From the NCBI RefSeq assembly GCF_003675325.1, contig NZ_CP033073.1, positions 2,542,001 through 2,606,000 on the forward strand: a stretch of DNA of 64,000 nucleotides. Reading direction: 5' to 3'. A model generated the notes under the pieces. That model worked only from the letters and a program-made list of their open reading frames with translations, was not told where the DNA came from and ran no database searches. Source of the DNA: Streptomyces dangxiongensis (GTDB taxonomy: Bacteria > Actinomycetota > Actinomycetes > Streptomycetales > Streptomycetaceae). The translations under genes were made by a program, and so were the position numbers. Below, one piece after another: positions 9,351 through 37,200 of this stretch (position 1 is the stretch's first letter; the number at the start of each line of letters is the position of its first letter).

Positions 9351-9742
9351 CCACGGGTGCCGGGTCCCCCGACGCGGCGCGGCGTGGTGAGCCCGGGACC
9401 GGGCCGGTTGTCCACGTCGCGTCGTACGGCCTCCCACCGGCGACAGGCCGGGGAACCCGCCCGGACGTCGACGGCCACGTCGGGCGCCGGGCCCGCAGGC
9501 GCTGTCACTCGTGGAAGGCGCCGCGGGCGTCCGGGACGGGCAGCAGCCGGGCGGCGGTCGGACGGCAGGCGTCGGCCGGGTGGCCGGGGCCGGGGCCGTT
9601 CACGAGGAGGGCTTCCGGCTCCCGTTCCTCCCGGCGTCGGCGGCGGGCCGGTGGGCGGCGCCGGTGCGTCGGTGCCGTCGAGCCCGGTCCTGCCGACGGC
9701 GATCACCTCCTCGCCGTCCCGCCGCGACCGTCCACGGCGCGG
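9351..9742. other. 392-base gap between convergent genes, no gene recognised
   Basis: Open frames exist on both strands but none has a plausible start, ribosome site or recognisable protein. It may be a degraded remnant or plain spacer. I see no repeat, tRNA or further strong hairpin. Confidence 0.5.
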
Positions 9743-10726
9743 TCACAGGGCCGCCCGTGACAGCAGGGGCTCCCACCAGTCGCGGTTGCCGCGGTACCAC
9801 CGGACGGTCTCCGCGAGACCGGTGGCGAAGTCCTTGCGGGGCCGGTAGCCCAGCTCATCGCGGATCCGGCTCCAGTCGACCGAATAGCGCCGGTCGTGGC
9901 CCTTGCGGTCCTCGACGTACTCGACCCGGTCCCAGCCGGCGCCGCAGGCCTCCAGCAGCAGCCCTGTGAGCTCCTTGTTGGTCAGCTCGGTACCGCCCCC
10001 GATGTTGTAGACCCGGCCGGGCCGGCCACCGGTGCGCACCAGCTCGACGCCCCGGACGTGGTCGTCGATGTGCAGCCAGTCCCGTACGTGCTCACCGTCG
10101 CCGAACAACGGCACCCTGCCGCCGTCCAGGAGCATGGTGACGAAGCGCGGGACGAGCTTCTCCGGGAAGTGGTGGTGGCCGTAGTTGTTGGAGCAGCGCG
10201 TGACCCGGACGTCCAGGCCGTGCGTGTGGTGGTACGACAGGGCGACCAGGTCGCTGGAGGCCTTCGACGCCGCGTACGGGGAGTTGGGCAGCAGCGGCGC
10301 GGTCTCCGGCGTGGAGCCCGTCGGCACCGAGCCGTACACCTCGTCGGTCGAGATGTGCACGAAGGTGCCCAGACCCGTGCGCAGGGCCGCGTCGAGCAGG
10401 GTCTGGGTGCCGAGCGCGTTGGTGCGGAGGAACGCCTCCGCGCCCAGGATCGAGCGGTCCACGTGGGACTCGGCCGCGAAGTGCACCACCTGGTCGCTGC
10501 GGGCCGTCAGCGTCTCCACGAGCGCGGCGTCGCAGATGTCGCCGTGCACGAAGGCGAACCGGGGGTCTGCCCTGACCGGGTCGAGGTTCGCCGGGTTCCC
10601 GGCGTAGGTCAGGGCGTCCAGCACGGTGATGTGGACGTCGCCCGGGCCCTCGGGGCCGAGCAGCGTCCGTACGTAGTGGGAGCCGATGAAGCCGGCTCCA
10701 CCGGTCACGAGGATCCTGGTCGTCAT
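9743..10726 (-). CDS. rmlB: dTDP-glucose 4,6-dehydratase
   Basis: Converts dTDP-glucose to dTDP-4-keto-6-deoxyglucose, the branch point for the deoxysugars of this cluster. The 327-residue product is a standard short-chain dehydrogenase/reductase of the RmlB type: NAD-binding GGAGFIGS (about residues 9-16), catalytic TDE (127-129) and YAASK (Y151, K155). The ATG at 10726 overlaps the rmlA stop (ATGA), so it is the last gene of the aminotransferase-oxygenase-rmlA-rmlB unit. Full length. Confidence 0.97.
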   Translation of the reverse strand: MTTRILVTGGAGFIGSHYVRTLLGPEGPGDVHITVLDALTYAGNPANLDPVRADPRFAFVHGDICDAALVETLTARSDQVVHFAAESHVDRSILGAEAFLRTNALGTQTLLDAALRTGLGTFVHISTDEVYGSVPTGSTPETAPLLPNSPYAASKASSDLVALSYHHTHGLDVRVTRCSNNYGHHHFPEKLVPRFVTMLLDGGRVPLFGDGEHVRDWLHIDDHVRGVELVRTGGRPGRVYNIGGGTELTNKELTGLLLEACGAGWDRVEYVEDRKGHDRRYSVDWSRIRDELGYRPRKDFATGLAETVRWYRGNRDWWEPLLSRAAL

Positions 10727-11790
10727 CGGGATATCTGCACCTTGCTGTGGTCGCCGAGGATGAGCCGGTGTGCGGCGGGGGCCCGGGGTGCCGGGGTGAC
10801 TTCCACGTTACGGCCGATCAGGGACGCCTCGACGCGGCGTACGCCGGTGATGGAGGAGCCGGACAGCACGATGGAGAACTCGATCTCGCTGTCCTCGATG
10901 CGGCACCGCTCGGAGATCGACGTGAAGGGCCCCACGTAGGAGCCGCTGACCTCCACTCCGGAGGCGATGACCACCGGGCCGACGATCCGCGAGCGGCGGA
11001 CCGTCGCCCCGTCGGCGATCCGCACCCGGCCGACGATCTCGGTGGCGTCGTCGACGTCGCCGGCGATCATGGGCTCGATGGACTCGAGGACGGTGCGGTT
11101 GACCTCCAGCATGTCGCGGACGTTGCCGGTGTCCTTCCAGTAGCCGGAGATCGTGGTGGAGCGTACGTCGCGCTGCCGGTCGATCAGCCACTGGACGGCG
11201 TCGGTGATCTCCAGTTCCCCGCGGCCGGACGGAGTGATGGCCGCGACCGCTTCGTGGATCACCGGGGTGAACAGGTAGACACCGACCAGGGCGAGATCGC
11301 TCCGGGGCTTGGCGGGCTTCTCCTCGAGGCCCACCACCCGCCCGCACTCGTCGAGTTCGGCGACGCCGAAGGCGGTGGGGTCGGACACCCGGGTGAGCAG
11401 GATCTGCGCGTCGGGGCGCCCGGCGCGGAACTCGTCCACGAGTCCGGTGATGCCGCCGACGATGAAGTTGTCGCCGAGGTACATCACGAAGTCGTCGTCG
11501 CCGAGGAAGTCCCGGGCGATGCGCACCGCGTGGGCGAGGCCCAGCGGCGCCTCCTGGGGGAGGTAGGTGATGCGCAGGCCGTCGAACCCTCCGCGGTCGA
11601 CGGCCGTGCGGATCTCGTCCGCGGTGTCCCCGACGACCATGCCGACCTCTTTGATGCCGGCGTCCGCGATGGCCTCCAGCACGTAGAACAGGACGGGCTT
11701 GTTGGCGACGGGTACAAGCTGCTTGGCCGAGGTGTGGGTGATGGGCCGCAGCCGGCTGCCGGTGCCGCCCGCCAGGACCAGTGCTTTCAT
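10723..11790 (-). CDS. rmlA: Glucose-1-phosphate thymidylyltransferase (long, antibiotic-type RmlA)
   Basis: Makes dTDP-glucose from dTTP and glucose-1-phosphate, the first step of the deoxysugar pathway. The 355-residue protein starts MKALVLAGGTGSRLRPIT with the nucleotide-binding signature, and has the C-terminal left-handed beta-helix extension typical of StrD-type enzymes from antibiotic clusters rather than the roughly 290-residue housekeeping form. ATG 11790 overlaps the TGA of the oxygenase gene (ATGA) and fits the conserved N-terminus better than the in-frame GTG at 11796. Coupled to rmlB downstream. Confidence 0.96.
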   Translation of the reverse strand: MKALVLAGGTGSRLRPITHTSAKQLVPVANKPVLFYVLEAIADAGIKEVGMVVGDTADEIRTAVDRGGFDGLRITYLPQEAPLGLAHAVRIARDFLGDDDFVMYLGDNFIVGGITGLVDEFRAGRPDAQILLTRVSDPTAFGVAELDECGRVVGLEEKPAKPRSDLALVGVYLFTPVIHEAVAAITPSGRGELEITDAVQWLIDRQRDVRSTTISGYWKDTGNVRDMLEVNRTVLESIEPMIAGDVDDATEIVGRVRIADGATVRRSRIVGPVVIASGVEVSGSYVGPFTSISERCRIEDSEIEFSIVLSGSSITGVRRVEASLIGRNVEVTPAPRAPAAHRLILGDHSKVQISR

Positions 11791-12674
11791 GTCCACGACA
11801 CGACCGTGTCGCGGTCCACGAAGCCGAAGATGCCCGCCAGCGTCGTGCGGCGGCTCCCGGCGCTGGTGTTCGGCTCCACGGCGTGGATGTGGGCACCGTT
11901 GAAGACGTAGATGTCACCGGCGTTGATCTCGAGCCACTGGCACTCGATGCCGTCGAGGGTGTCCATGGGGTACGGGGAGCCGGTGTGCTCCAGGCCGAGG
12001 CGGCGCCTGCTGGCCTCGTCCGGCCGGATGTTCCACAGCGCCAGCCGGCCGCCGTCGCCGTTCTCCAGGCATATGTTGAGCGCGCAGACGTGGTGGTCGA
12101 GCACCCGCTGGATCTCGAAGTCCGCCTGCCTGGGGTCGGTGCACTGGGAACCGTCCTCGTGCGGGTCGAGGGTGTAGTCGCCTGCGCCGTGCCACGAGCG
12201 CAGCAGCCCGCGGCACGCCTGGCGCCCCCCGTGCTCGGCGCGGCGCACCGTGACGTCCTCCGGCGCGAGGGCCCCGGCGAGACCGTCGTAGAACCCGGTC
12301 AGCGGGTCCCGCGGAATGTCGAGCACCTTCTCCAGCGCCGGCGTGGTCCGCTCGGACTCGTCGAGGTACTCCTCGGTCGTCTTGTGGAAGTGGTAGGTGC
12401 CCAGGTAATAGCTGGGCGCGACGGCGGTCCGCCGCTCCCGGTCCCCGCTGTCCCAGAAGCGTGCGGACAGTTCCGTGCAGATCTCCGGCTCGACCACGCC
12501 GCGGAACACGGCGCCCGCGCTCCTGCCCCTGAGGACGTCGACGACGGCCTGCGGGTCGAAGGTCCGGTACTCCTTGAAGCGGAAGTAGCCGGGGTCGCCG
12601 CTGAAGCCGGTGAGCCGACGCCCGGTGGCCGGCTCGGTGCGGGCTTCGCCTGTGGCTGCGGTGGTGATGGCCAT
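11787..12674 (-). CDS. 2-oxoglutarate/Fe(II)-dependent oxygenase, substrate unknown
   Basis: A 295-residue non-heme iron oxygenase. A metal triad is readable: His172-Glu-Asp174 in DPHEDG, a distal His in FNGAHIHAVEP (262 or 264), and an Arg in SRRTTLAG (275/276) for 2-oxoglutarate. Such enzymes hydroxylate, desaturate or otherwise oxidise unactivated carbons. Its position between the aminotransferase and rmlA suggests action on the sugar, but an amino acid or the peptide is equally possible. The ATG at 12674 follows a gggagagaga site; the stop overlaps rmlA. It is unrelated in sequence to the SyrP-like oxygenase at 49869-50807. Confidence 0.82.
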   Translation of the reverse strand: MAITTAATGEARTEPATGRRLTGFSGDPGYFRFKEYRTFDPQAVVDVLRGRSAGAVFRGVVEPEICTELSARFWDSGDRERRTAVAPSYYLGTYHFHKTTEEYLDESERTTPALEKVLDIPRDPLTGFYDGLAGALAPEDVTVRRAEHGGRQACRGLLRSWHGAGDYTLDPHEDGSQCTDPRQADFEIQRVLDHHVCALNICLENGDGGRLALWNIRPDEASRRRLGLEHTGSPYPMDTLDGIECQWLEINAGDIYVFNGAHIHAVEPNTSAGSRRTTLAGIFGFVDRDTVVSWT

Positions 12675-12695
12675 GTGGTCTCTCTCCCTTTGTTC

Positions 12696-13913
12696 TCAGT
12701 GCGCCGACGCTGTTTCGAGCACCTGTCGTACGAGCTCGCAGACGAGGTCCACGTCGTGCGGGGTGACGGCCGGCCCGGACGGCAGGACCAGGACGCGTTC
12801 GGCCAGTGCCTCGGTGCCGGGCAGCGGCAGCGGCGTGTGGAGGCCGGCCCGCTGCGCGTAGGGGCGCATGCGGTGGCAGCCCGGGTGGAAGTACTTCTGC
12901 GCGAAGACGTTCTCCTCGTGGAGCGCGGAGAGCAGCCGGTCGCGGTGGACTCCGGTGACGCCGGCGTCGATCTCGACGACGACGTACTGGTCGTTGCCGC
13001 GCTCCCCCGGGCCGGGGCCGCGCAGCCTGACGCCGGGGACACCCAGCAGTCCGGCCCTGTAGTGCTCGTACCGCAGGGCGTTCGCCGCGGTGATCTCGTC
13101 GATGTGCTCCAGGGCGGTCAGACCCATGGCCGCGGAGATCTCGTTCATCTTGGCGTTGGTCCCGAAGGTGAGGACCTCCCGGCCGGGCCCGAACCCGAAG
13201 TTGCGCATCCGGCCGACGCGTTCGGCGAGTTCGGGGTCGTTCGTGAGGACGGCGCCGCCTTCGAACGCGTTGATGAACTTGGTCGCGTGGAAGCTGAGGA
13301 TCTCGCCGTCGCCGAAGCCGCCGACCGCGCGGCCGTCCAGCTCGCAGCCCAGGGCGTGCGCACCGTCGTAGAGCAGGGCCAGCCCGTGCTCGTCGGCGAT
13401 CGCCCTCAGCTCGTCCACGCGGCAGATCCGGCCCCACAGGTGAACGCCGACGATGCCGCTGGTGCGCTCGGTGATCAGCTCGCGCACATGGGCGGGGTCC
13501 AGGGTGCCGGTGTGCGGGTCGATGTCGGCGAAGACCGGGGTCAGGCCCTGCCACTGGAGGGCGTGCGCGGTGGCGACGTAGGTGAACGACGGCACGATCA
13601 CCTCGCCGGTCAGTCCGCGGGCCCGGGCCAGGACCTCCAGCGCGGAGGTGCCGTTGCTGGTGGCCAGCACGTGCGCGGCACCGGTGAGCCGGGTGAGCCG
13701 GTCCTCGAACTCGCGCACCAGTGGGCCGTTGTTGGTCAGCCAGCCCCGGTCGAGGGCCTGCGAGATGCGCTGGAACAGACGGCCGCGGTCCGGGATGTTG
13801 GGTGAGCCGACCTGTAGCGGCCGGTCGAAGGCGGGGCGTTCGCCGCGGCGGGCCGTGGTGGGCCGCTCCTGGGCGACCGGGTTCGCGATGCCGTCATGCG
13901 TGGTCAGCGGCAC
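12696..13913 (-). CDS. PLP-dependent sugar aminotransferase (DegT/DnrJ/EryC1/StrS family)
   Basis: Predicted to aminate a keto sugar nucleotide using glutamate or glutamine. The 405-residue protein has the family fold and the PLP lysine K212 in SFHATKFINAFEGG, as well as the cofactor Asp in LLYDGAHALG. GTG 13913 has an aggag site 7 bases upstream; the long N-terminal extension of the open frame to 14087 lies in the pseudogene. With RmlA, RmlB, the 2,3-dehydratase and the 3-ketoreductase, and no 3,5-epimerase or 4-ketoreductase seen, the simplest product is a 4-amino-2,4,6-trideoxyhexose; C3 versus C4 cannot be settled by eye. First intact gene of its unit. Confidence 0.9.
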   Translation of the reverse strand: MPLTTHDGIANPVAQERPTTARRGERPAFDRPLQVGSPNIPDRGRLFQRISQALDRGWLTNNGPLVREFEDRLTRLTGAAHVLATSNGTSALEVLARARGLTGEVIVPSFTYVATAHALQWQGLTPVFADIDPHTGTLDPAHVRELITERTSGIVGVHLWGRICRVDELRAIADEHGLALLYDGAHALGCELDGRAVGGFGDGEILSFHATKFINAFEGGAVLTNDPELAERVGRMRNFGFGPGREVLTFGTNAKMNEISAAMGLTALEHIDEITAANALRYEHYRAGLLGVPGVRLRGPGPGERGNDQYVVVEIDAGVTGVHRDRLLSALHEENVFAQKYFHPGCHRMRPYAQRAGLHTPLPLPGTEALAERVLVLPSGPAVTPHDVDLVCELVRQVLETASAH

Positions 13914-14751
13914 AGCGTGCTCCTGTCTGCTCGTGGGGGACCCGTTCCGGAACCCGGGCGGCGGTGCGGGCGGTGCCGGGATCGGTGACGGCGGTCCTGA
14001 TGGGCTTCGGCGAGGGCGTCGGTGGTGAGGCCGCCCCGCGGAAGGGGTGCGGGGCCGGCACCGAGGTGGTGCGGACGCCCCGCCCACACCGGCTGGTCCT
14101 GCTCGGACGAAGGGCTCGGAGCGACAGCTTGGGCGATCCCGACGCCGCCCCGGTCCGCCGCCACGACGGCACGTACTCCGGCGTACCGCACGCGACCTGC
14201 ACCAGGCGGCCGGTGGCCCTCGGGTCCGGGTCCGGGGAACTGCCGGACCCGACGGGCACCGGCGTCCCGCCGTCCTCCGGGAACCGCCGGAGGTCCCCGG
14301 GCGGGGTCCTGTCGGCGGCCGGATTCACCACCTGGGGGCCGAGGCCGTGCGGGACCGGGGGAGTCCGGTGCTCACGCCCGAGAAGCGCCTGTTCCCGGGA
14401 GGGTACGAAGTCGGGGTGCGGGGTCGCCGGGACGTACGGTACGCCGATCTTCTCGGCTGTCCGAGGCACGGCTTTTCGAAGGTTGCGCGAATGGCTGGCG
14501 ATATCGGCGCTGCCGTCGGCGGCCACCTCCCACATGCTCCGGGGAAACGCCGGACACATCCGCGGAAGGGAGGACTCGACTAGGTGGCCGTTCGGCCCCG
14601 CGAAGGGAACGCCGTAATTCTTCGCCAACGGGGAGAAGAGGCGCCGGGCCCCGAGAACGACACGGTGGCCGGCCTGTTGCAGCGCCCCGGAAAGCGCTGG
14701 ACAGGGTGTGGTTTCTCCCCCGTTTCCGTAACAGTGGACAAACGCATTCAT
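13914..14751 (-). pseudogene. Decayed third glycosyltransferase
   Basis: The frame from ATG 14751 starts NAFVHCYGNGGE and continues with blocks clearly homologous to the two intact glycosyltransferases (LFSPLAKNYGVPFA, MWEVAADGSADIASHS, EKIGVPYVPATPHPDF). Compared with them it lacks about 35 residues after the first block and about 60 in the middle. Homology then moves to another frame near 14190 (VRYAGVRAVVAADRGG), and skips straight to a remnant of the donor domain (WAGRPHHLGAGPAPLPRGGLT), losing the sugar-binding loop. It still has a start codon and a ribosome-site-like gtgagggg. A relic of a third glycosylation step or of gene duplication, sitting just upstream of the aminotransferase. 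Confidence 0.85.
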
Positions 14752-14893
14752 CCGTGCCCCTCACCGGTTCCCCATTCGGATCGCTGCCACATTAAAAGAG
14801 GGCCGCGCGGGGGAGCTGGACGCCGCCTCGACGCCCAACTGCCCCCGGCGGCGACGGCCCGGACGGAGGCCGGACGGACGGTGCCCCGGGTGG
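14752..14893. other. 142-base gap between the reductase gene and the glycosyltransferase relic
   Basis: Contains a short AT-rich patch (cattaaaagag) about 40 bases upstream of the pseudogene start, a possible promoter remnant for the minus-strand sugar operon. No convincing terminator for the NRPS operon was seen. Confidence 0.4.
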
Positions 14894-16134
14894 TCAGACG
14901 AGCGACGTCAGCCCGGGTCCGGGCGCGTTGACCAGGACGGCCGTGTTCCCGGCCGGGTGCCGGTTCTCGTAGACGAGCTGGTGGGCGTCGGCGATCTCGT
15001 CGAACGGCAGGGTCAGGCTCAGGCACGGGTCGACCCGGCCGGAGGCCACCAGGTTGATGGCCGCCCGGGTCTCGCGGACGTTGGCGGCGTGCGAGCCCTG
15101 CAGCCGTTTCTGGAACATCCACAGGAACCGCAGGTCGATGTCACCGTTGTAGCCGCTGGTGCCGGCGCAGGTGACCACCATGCCGGCGTGGTCGCAGACG
15201 TAGACCGAGGTGGCCAGGGTGTCGCGGCCCGGGTGTTCCAGGACGATGCGGGGCGACCTGCGTTCCCCGAGGACCTCCCAGATCCGGCGCCCGAAGGCGC
15301 GGGCCCCCGACTGCCAGCGCGCGTACGCCTCGGCGTCGGACGCGTCGGGCAGCCGGCCCCAGTGGTCGAAGTCGTGACGGTTGATGACCCCGCGGGCCCC
15401 CAGCCGCAGGCAGTGCTCCGCCTTGTCGTCGTCGGAGACGACGGCGATCGGGATGCCGCCGAAGTAGTCGGTGATCTGGATCGCCATGGAGCCCAGGCCG
15501 CCTGATCCGCCCCAGATCAGGACGGGGTCGCCCGGCTGCACGTGGTGCGGGGACCAGCCGGTGAGCATCCGGTACGAGGTCGACCCGCCGCCGAGGAAGC
15601 AGCCGGCCTGCTCCCAGGTCAGGTGCGGCGGCTTGGGGTGCACCTGGTACTCGTCGACGATCGTGAACTGGGCGAAGGAGCCGAAGTTCAGCTCGTATCC
15701 CCAGGCCTTCTGGGACCGGGAGGCGGTGGGATCGGTCCCCATGCGGATGTCCGGGGCCGACTCGTCCCACTGCACTCCGGCGATGATCACCTGGTCTCCG
15801 ACCCGGTACTGGGTGGCGCCCTCACCGACCGCCCAGACCACGCCGGCACCCTCGGAGCCGGCGATGTGGAAGTCGTGCGGATCGCCCTGCTTGCGGCGGG
15901 CGGCGATCACGTCGGCGGGGGTGCCGAGGCCGGCCCACACGCCGTTGTAGTTGACGCCGGCCGCCATCACCATGACCAGGACCTGGCCACGGCCCACCGG
16001 CGGCACCTCCACCGGCTCGACACGGATCGCCTGCCGCGGCTCGCCGTACCGTTCCGGCCGGATCAGGGCCGCGTACATGTGGCTCGGGACCTCGCCGAGC
16101 GGCGGTGTCTCACCGATCTCGTAGATGTCGCGGG

Positions 16135-16138
<4 letters not shown>
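14894..16138 (-). CDS. Crotonyl-CoA carboxylase/reductase family enzyme
   Basis: Enzymes of this family reduce 2-enoyl-CoA with NADPH and add CO2, giving alkylmalonyl-CoA; some relatives only reduce. The 414-residue medium-chain reductase has the family hallmarks: GVNYNGVW near residue 62 (the conserved Asn), [13 protein letters not shown], the NADPH-binding [10 protein letters not shown], and [12 protein letters not shown] with the conserved His. These retain residues described as forming the CO2 pocket, so carboxylation is plausible. ATG 16138 overlaps the stop of the second NRPS gene (ATGA), so it belongs to the NRPS operon. No polyketide synthase is in the window to use an extender unit, so its role may be making an unusual acyl or amino acid precursor. 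Confidence 0.88.
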
Positions 16139-34240
<18,102 letters not shown>

Positions 34241-34241
34241 T

Positions 34242-37200
34242 TCACTGCCTCCAGTCGGACTCAAGCTCGTCGATCTCGTCCTGGAGGAGGTCCACCAGGG
34301 ACAGGTCGGATGGGGTGGCGGGGGCGGTGTCCGGGCCGGGTGCCGCCCCGGTCAGCGCGTCGAGGGCCTCCCACCACAGGTCGGTCAGGGCCGCGATCTC
34401 CGGCTCGCCGAACAGCGCGCCCGGCCAGGAGAAGGTGGCCCTCAGCCGCCGGCCGTCCGGGCCGTCGTGCACGACCGCGTTCAGTTCCAGGGCGTGCGCG
34501 AACGGCATGCCGGGGTCGGTGGGTGCGATGGTCACCCGTTCGGGTGCCGCGCCCCAGGCGGTGGTGCCGTCGCCGCCGGTGCGGACCCGGCCCAGGTAGT
34601 TGAAGGCGATCTGCGGGGTGTGTCCGGCGGCCAGCAGCGGCGCCGTCCTCGGGTTGAGGTGGCGCAGCAGGCCGTATCCGGTGCCCTTGCCGGGCAGGGC
34701 ACGCACCTGCTCCCCGATCCGGGCGAGCGCGCCGGCGAGGGCGTCGGGGTCGGCGCTCTCGTGCCAGCGGATGCCGGGGTCGAGGCGCAGCGGGTGCATC
34801 GCGGTGAACCAGCCGACGGTCCGGGACAGGTCCACGTCGGCGTCGTCGCCGTCGCGGCCGTGGCCCTCGCGGTGGATCAGTACGGGGCTGCCGCCGCCGG
34901 TGCCGCGCCGGCGCCGCCACTCGGCGAGGGCCAGCGCGAAGCCGGTGAGCAGTGCCTCCTCGGCTCCGGCGGCGAGCAGGGCCTCGGTGCGCTCGGGCGG
35001 CAGCTCCACGGTGTGCCGGCGGGCGGTGCCCTTGGTGTGCTCGGCCGGGTCCAGCGGCTGCGCGGTCAGCCGGGGGTCGGGGGCGGACGTGAGGCCTTCC
35101 CACAGGGCGAGCTGGCCCTCGGCCGCCGGGGAGGCGGCCCGTTCCGCGAGCCGCTGCGCCCAGGTGCGCAGCGAGGTGCCCACCGGCTGGAGGGCGGTGT
35201 CGCGTCCGGCGGCGCGGTCGAGCCAGGCGTCCATCAGGTCGGGGACCAGGATCCGCCAGGACACTCCGTCGACGACCAGGTGATGGGCCAGCAGCAGCAG
35301 CCGTCCGGGCCGGCCGGCACCGGCGTCGAACCAGACGACGCGGACCATGTCGCCCTTGTCGGGGTCGAGGGAGCGCCGGGTGTCCTCGGCGGTGCGCGCC
35401 AGGTGTGGTTCCAGGTCCGCCTCGGGCAGGTCGCGGATGTCGACGCGGCGCACGTGCCGGGTGGCGTCGGCGTCCCCGGCGGCGGGGATCTCCAGCCGCC
35501 AGGGGCCGGTGCCGGTGCGGTCCAGGCGGGCGCGCAGCGCGTCGTGCCGCTCCAGCAGGGCCTGGACGGCCTCGGTCAGCGACCGCTCGGTCAGGCCCGC
35601 CGGGACCCGCAGCAGGACGGACTGGTTGAAGCCCTCGACGGGGCCGCCCAGTTCGCGCAGCCACTCCATGATCGGGGTGGCCGGCACCTGCCCGGTGCCG
35701 TCGTCGCCTGCCGTGCGACCGCCCTCGGCAGCGGCCTCGGTGGCCGCTCCGGCCAGCGCGGCCACCGTCTGGTGCCGGAAGACGTCGCGCGGTGTGAGGT
35801 CGAGGCCGGCCTGCCGGGCGCGGCTGACGAGCTGGATGGAGACGATGCTGTCGCCGCCGAGCGTGAAGAAGTTGTCGTCGGCGGTGACGTCGGCGACGCC
35901 GAGCAGATCGGAGAAGAGCCCGCACAGCAGCCGTTCCCGTGCGTCGCGCGGCGCCCGGCCGCCGGTGGCGGTCCGCTCGGGGGCGGGCAGGGCCCTGCGG
36001 TCGAGCTTGCCGGTTCCGGTCAGCGGCAGGGCGTCCAGCAGGACGAAGGCGGCGGGCACCATGTAGTCGGGCAGCAGGGCGGCCACGTGGGCCCGCAGCC
36101 GGGCCGGGTCGGGCCGGTCACCGGGGGCGGGCACGACGTAGGCGACGAGCCGGCGGTCGCCGGGGCGGTCCTCCCGGACGGTCACGACCGCCTGGGCGAT
36201 GCCCGGGAAGGCGGCGGCGGCGTGCTCCACCTCCCGGGGCTCGATGCGGAATCCGCGGATCTTGACCTGGTCGTCCGTGCGGCCGACGAACTCCAGCTCG
36301 CCGCCGGCGTTCCAGCGGACCCGGTCACCCGTGCGGTACATCCGCGAGCCGGCCGGGCCGTGGGGGTCGGCGACGAACCGTTCGGCGGTCAGGGCGGGCC
36401 GGCCGGTGTATCCGCGGGCCAGTCCCTCGCCGGCGACGTGGAGTTCGCCGACGACGCCGTCCGGGACGGGCCGCAGCCGGTCGTCGAGGACGTAGACGCG
36501 GGTGTTGTCCAGCGGGCGGCCGATGGGCACGGTGCCGCGTTCCAGGTCGTGTTCGGTGAGGGTGTGGTGGACCACGCACAGCGTGGCCTCGGTGGGTCCG
36601 TAGCTGTTGGTGATCCGGGCGGCCGGGGCGTGGGCGAGGACCTTGCGGACGCTGGCCGCGGCCGGGGTGTCACCGCCGATGCAGATGTCGCGCAGGTGCC
36701 GGAAGGTGTCCGCGTGGTGGTCGGCGAGCAGCCGGAACAGGCCTTCGCTGAACAGGCCGACGGTGACCCGGTGGTCGGTCATGGTGCGGGCCAGGGCCGC
36801 GAGGTCGGTGGCGTCCGCGTCGCACGCGACGATCCGCCCGCCGCGCAGGAGCGGGCCCCACAGCTCGTAGGTCGACGCGTCGAACGTGGTGGGCGAGTGG
36901 AACAGCACGCGGTCCTCGGGGCCGTGGCCCCAGTACCGGTCCAGGACCAGCCCGGCGACCGAGCGGTGGGTGACCGCGACGCCCTTGGGCTCACCGGTGG
37001 ATCCGGAGGTGTACATGATGTAGGCGACCGCGTCCGGCCGGACGACGGGCCGTGGGCGGGCCGCCCCGGCCGCGTCCGCGCGGGTGCCCGGACCGTCGGC
37101 GAGGTCGTCGGCCAGGACGAGCGGTACGGCGCCCTCGGGGACCAGTCGAGCGGCGGCGCGGTCGGTGACGACGGCCACGGCGGCGGTGTCCTCCAGGATG

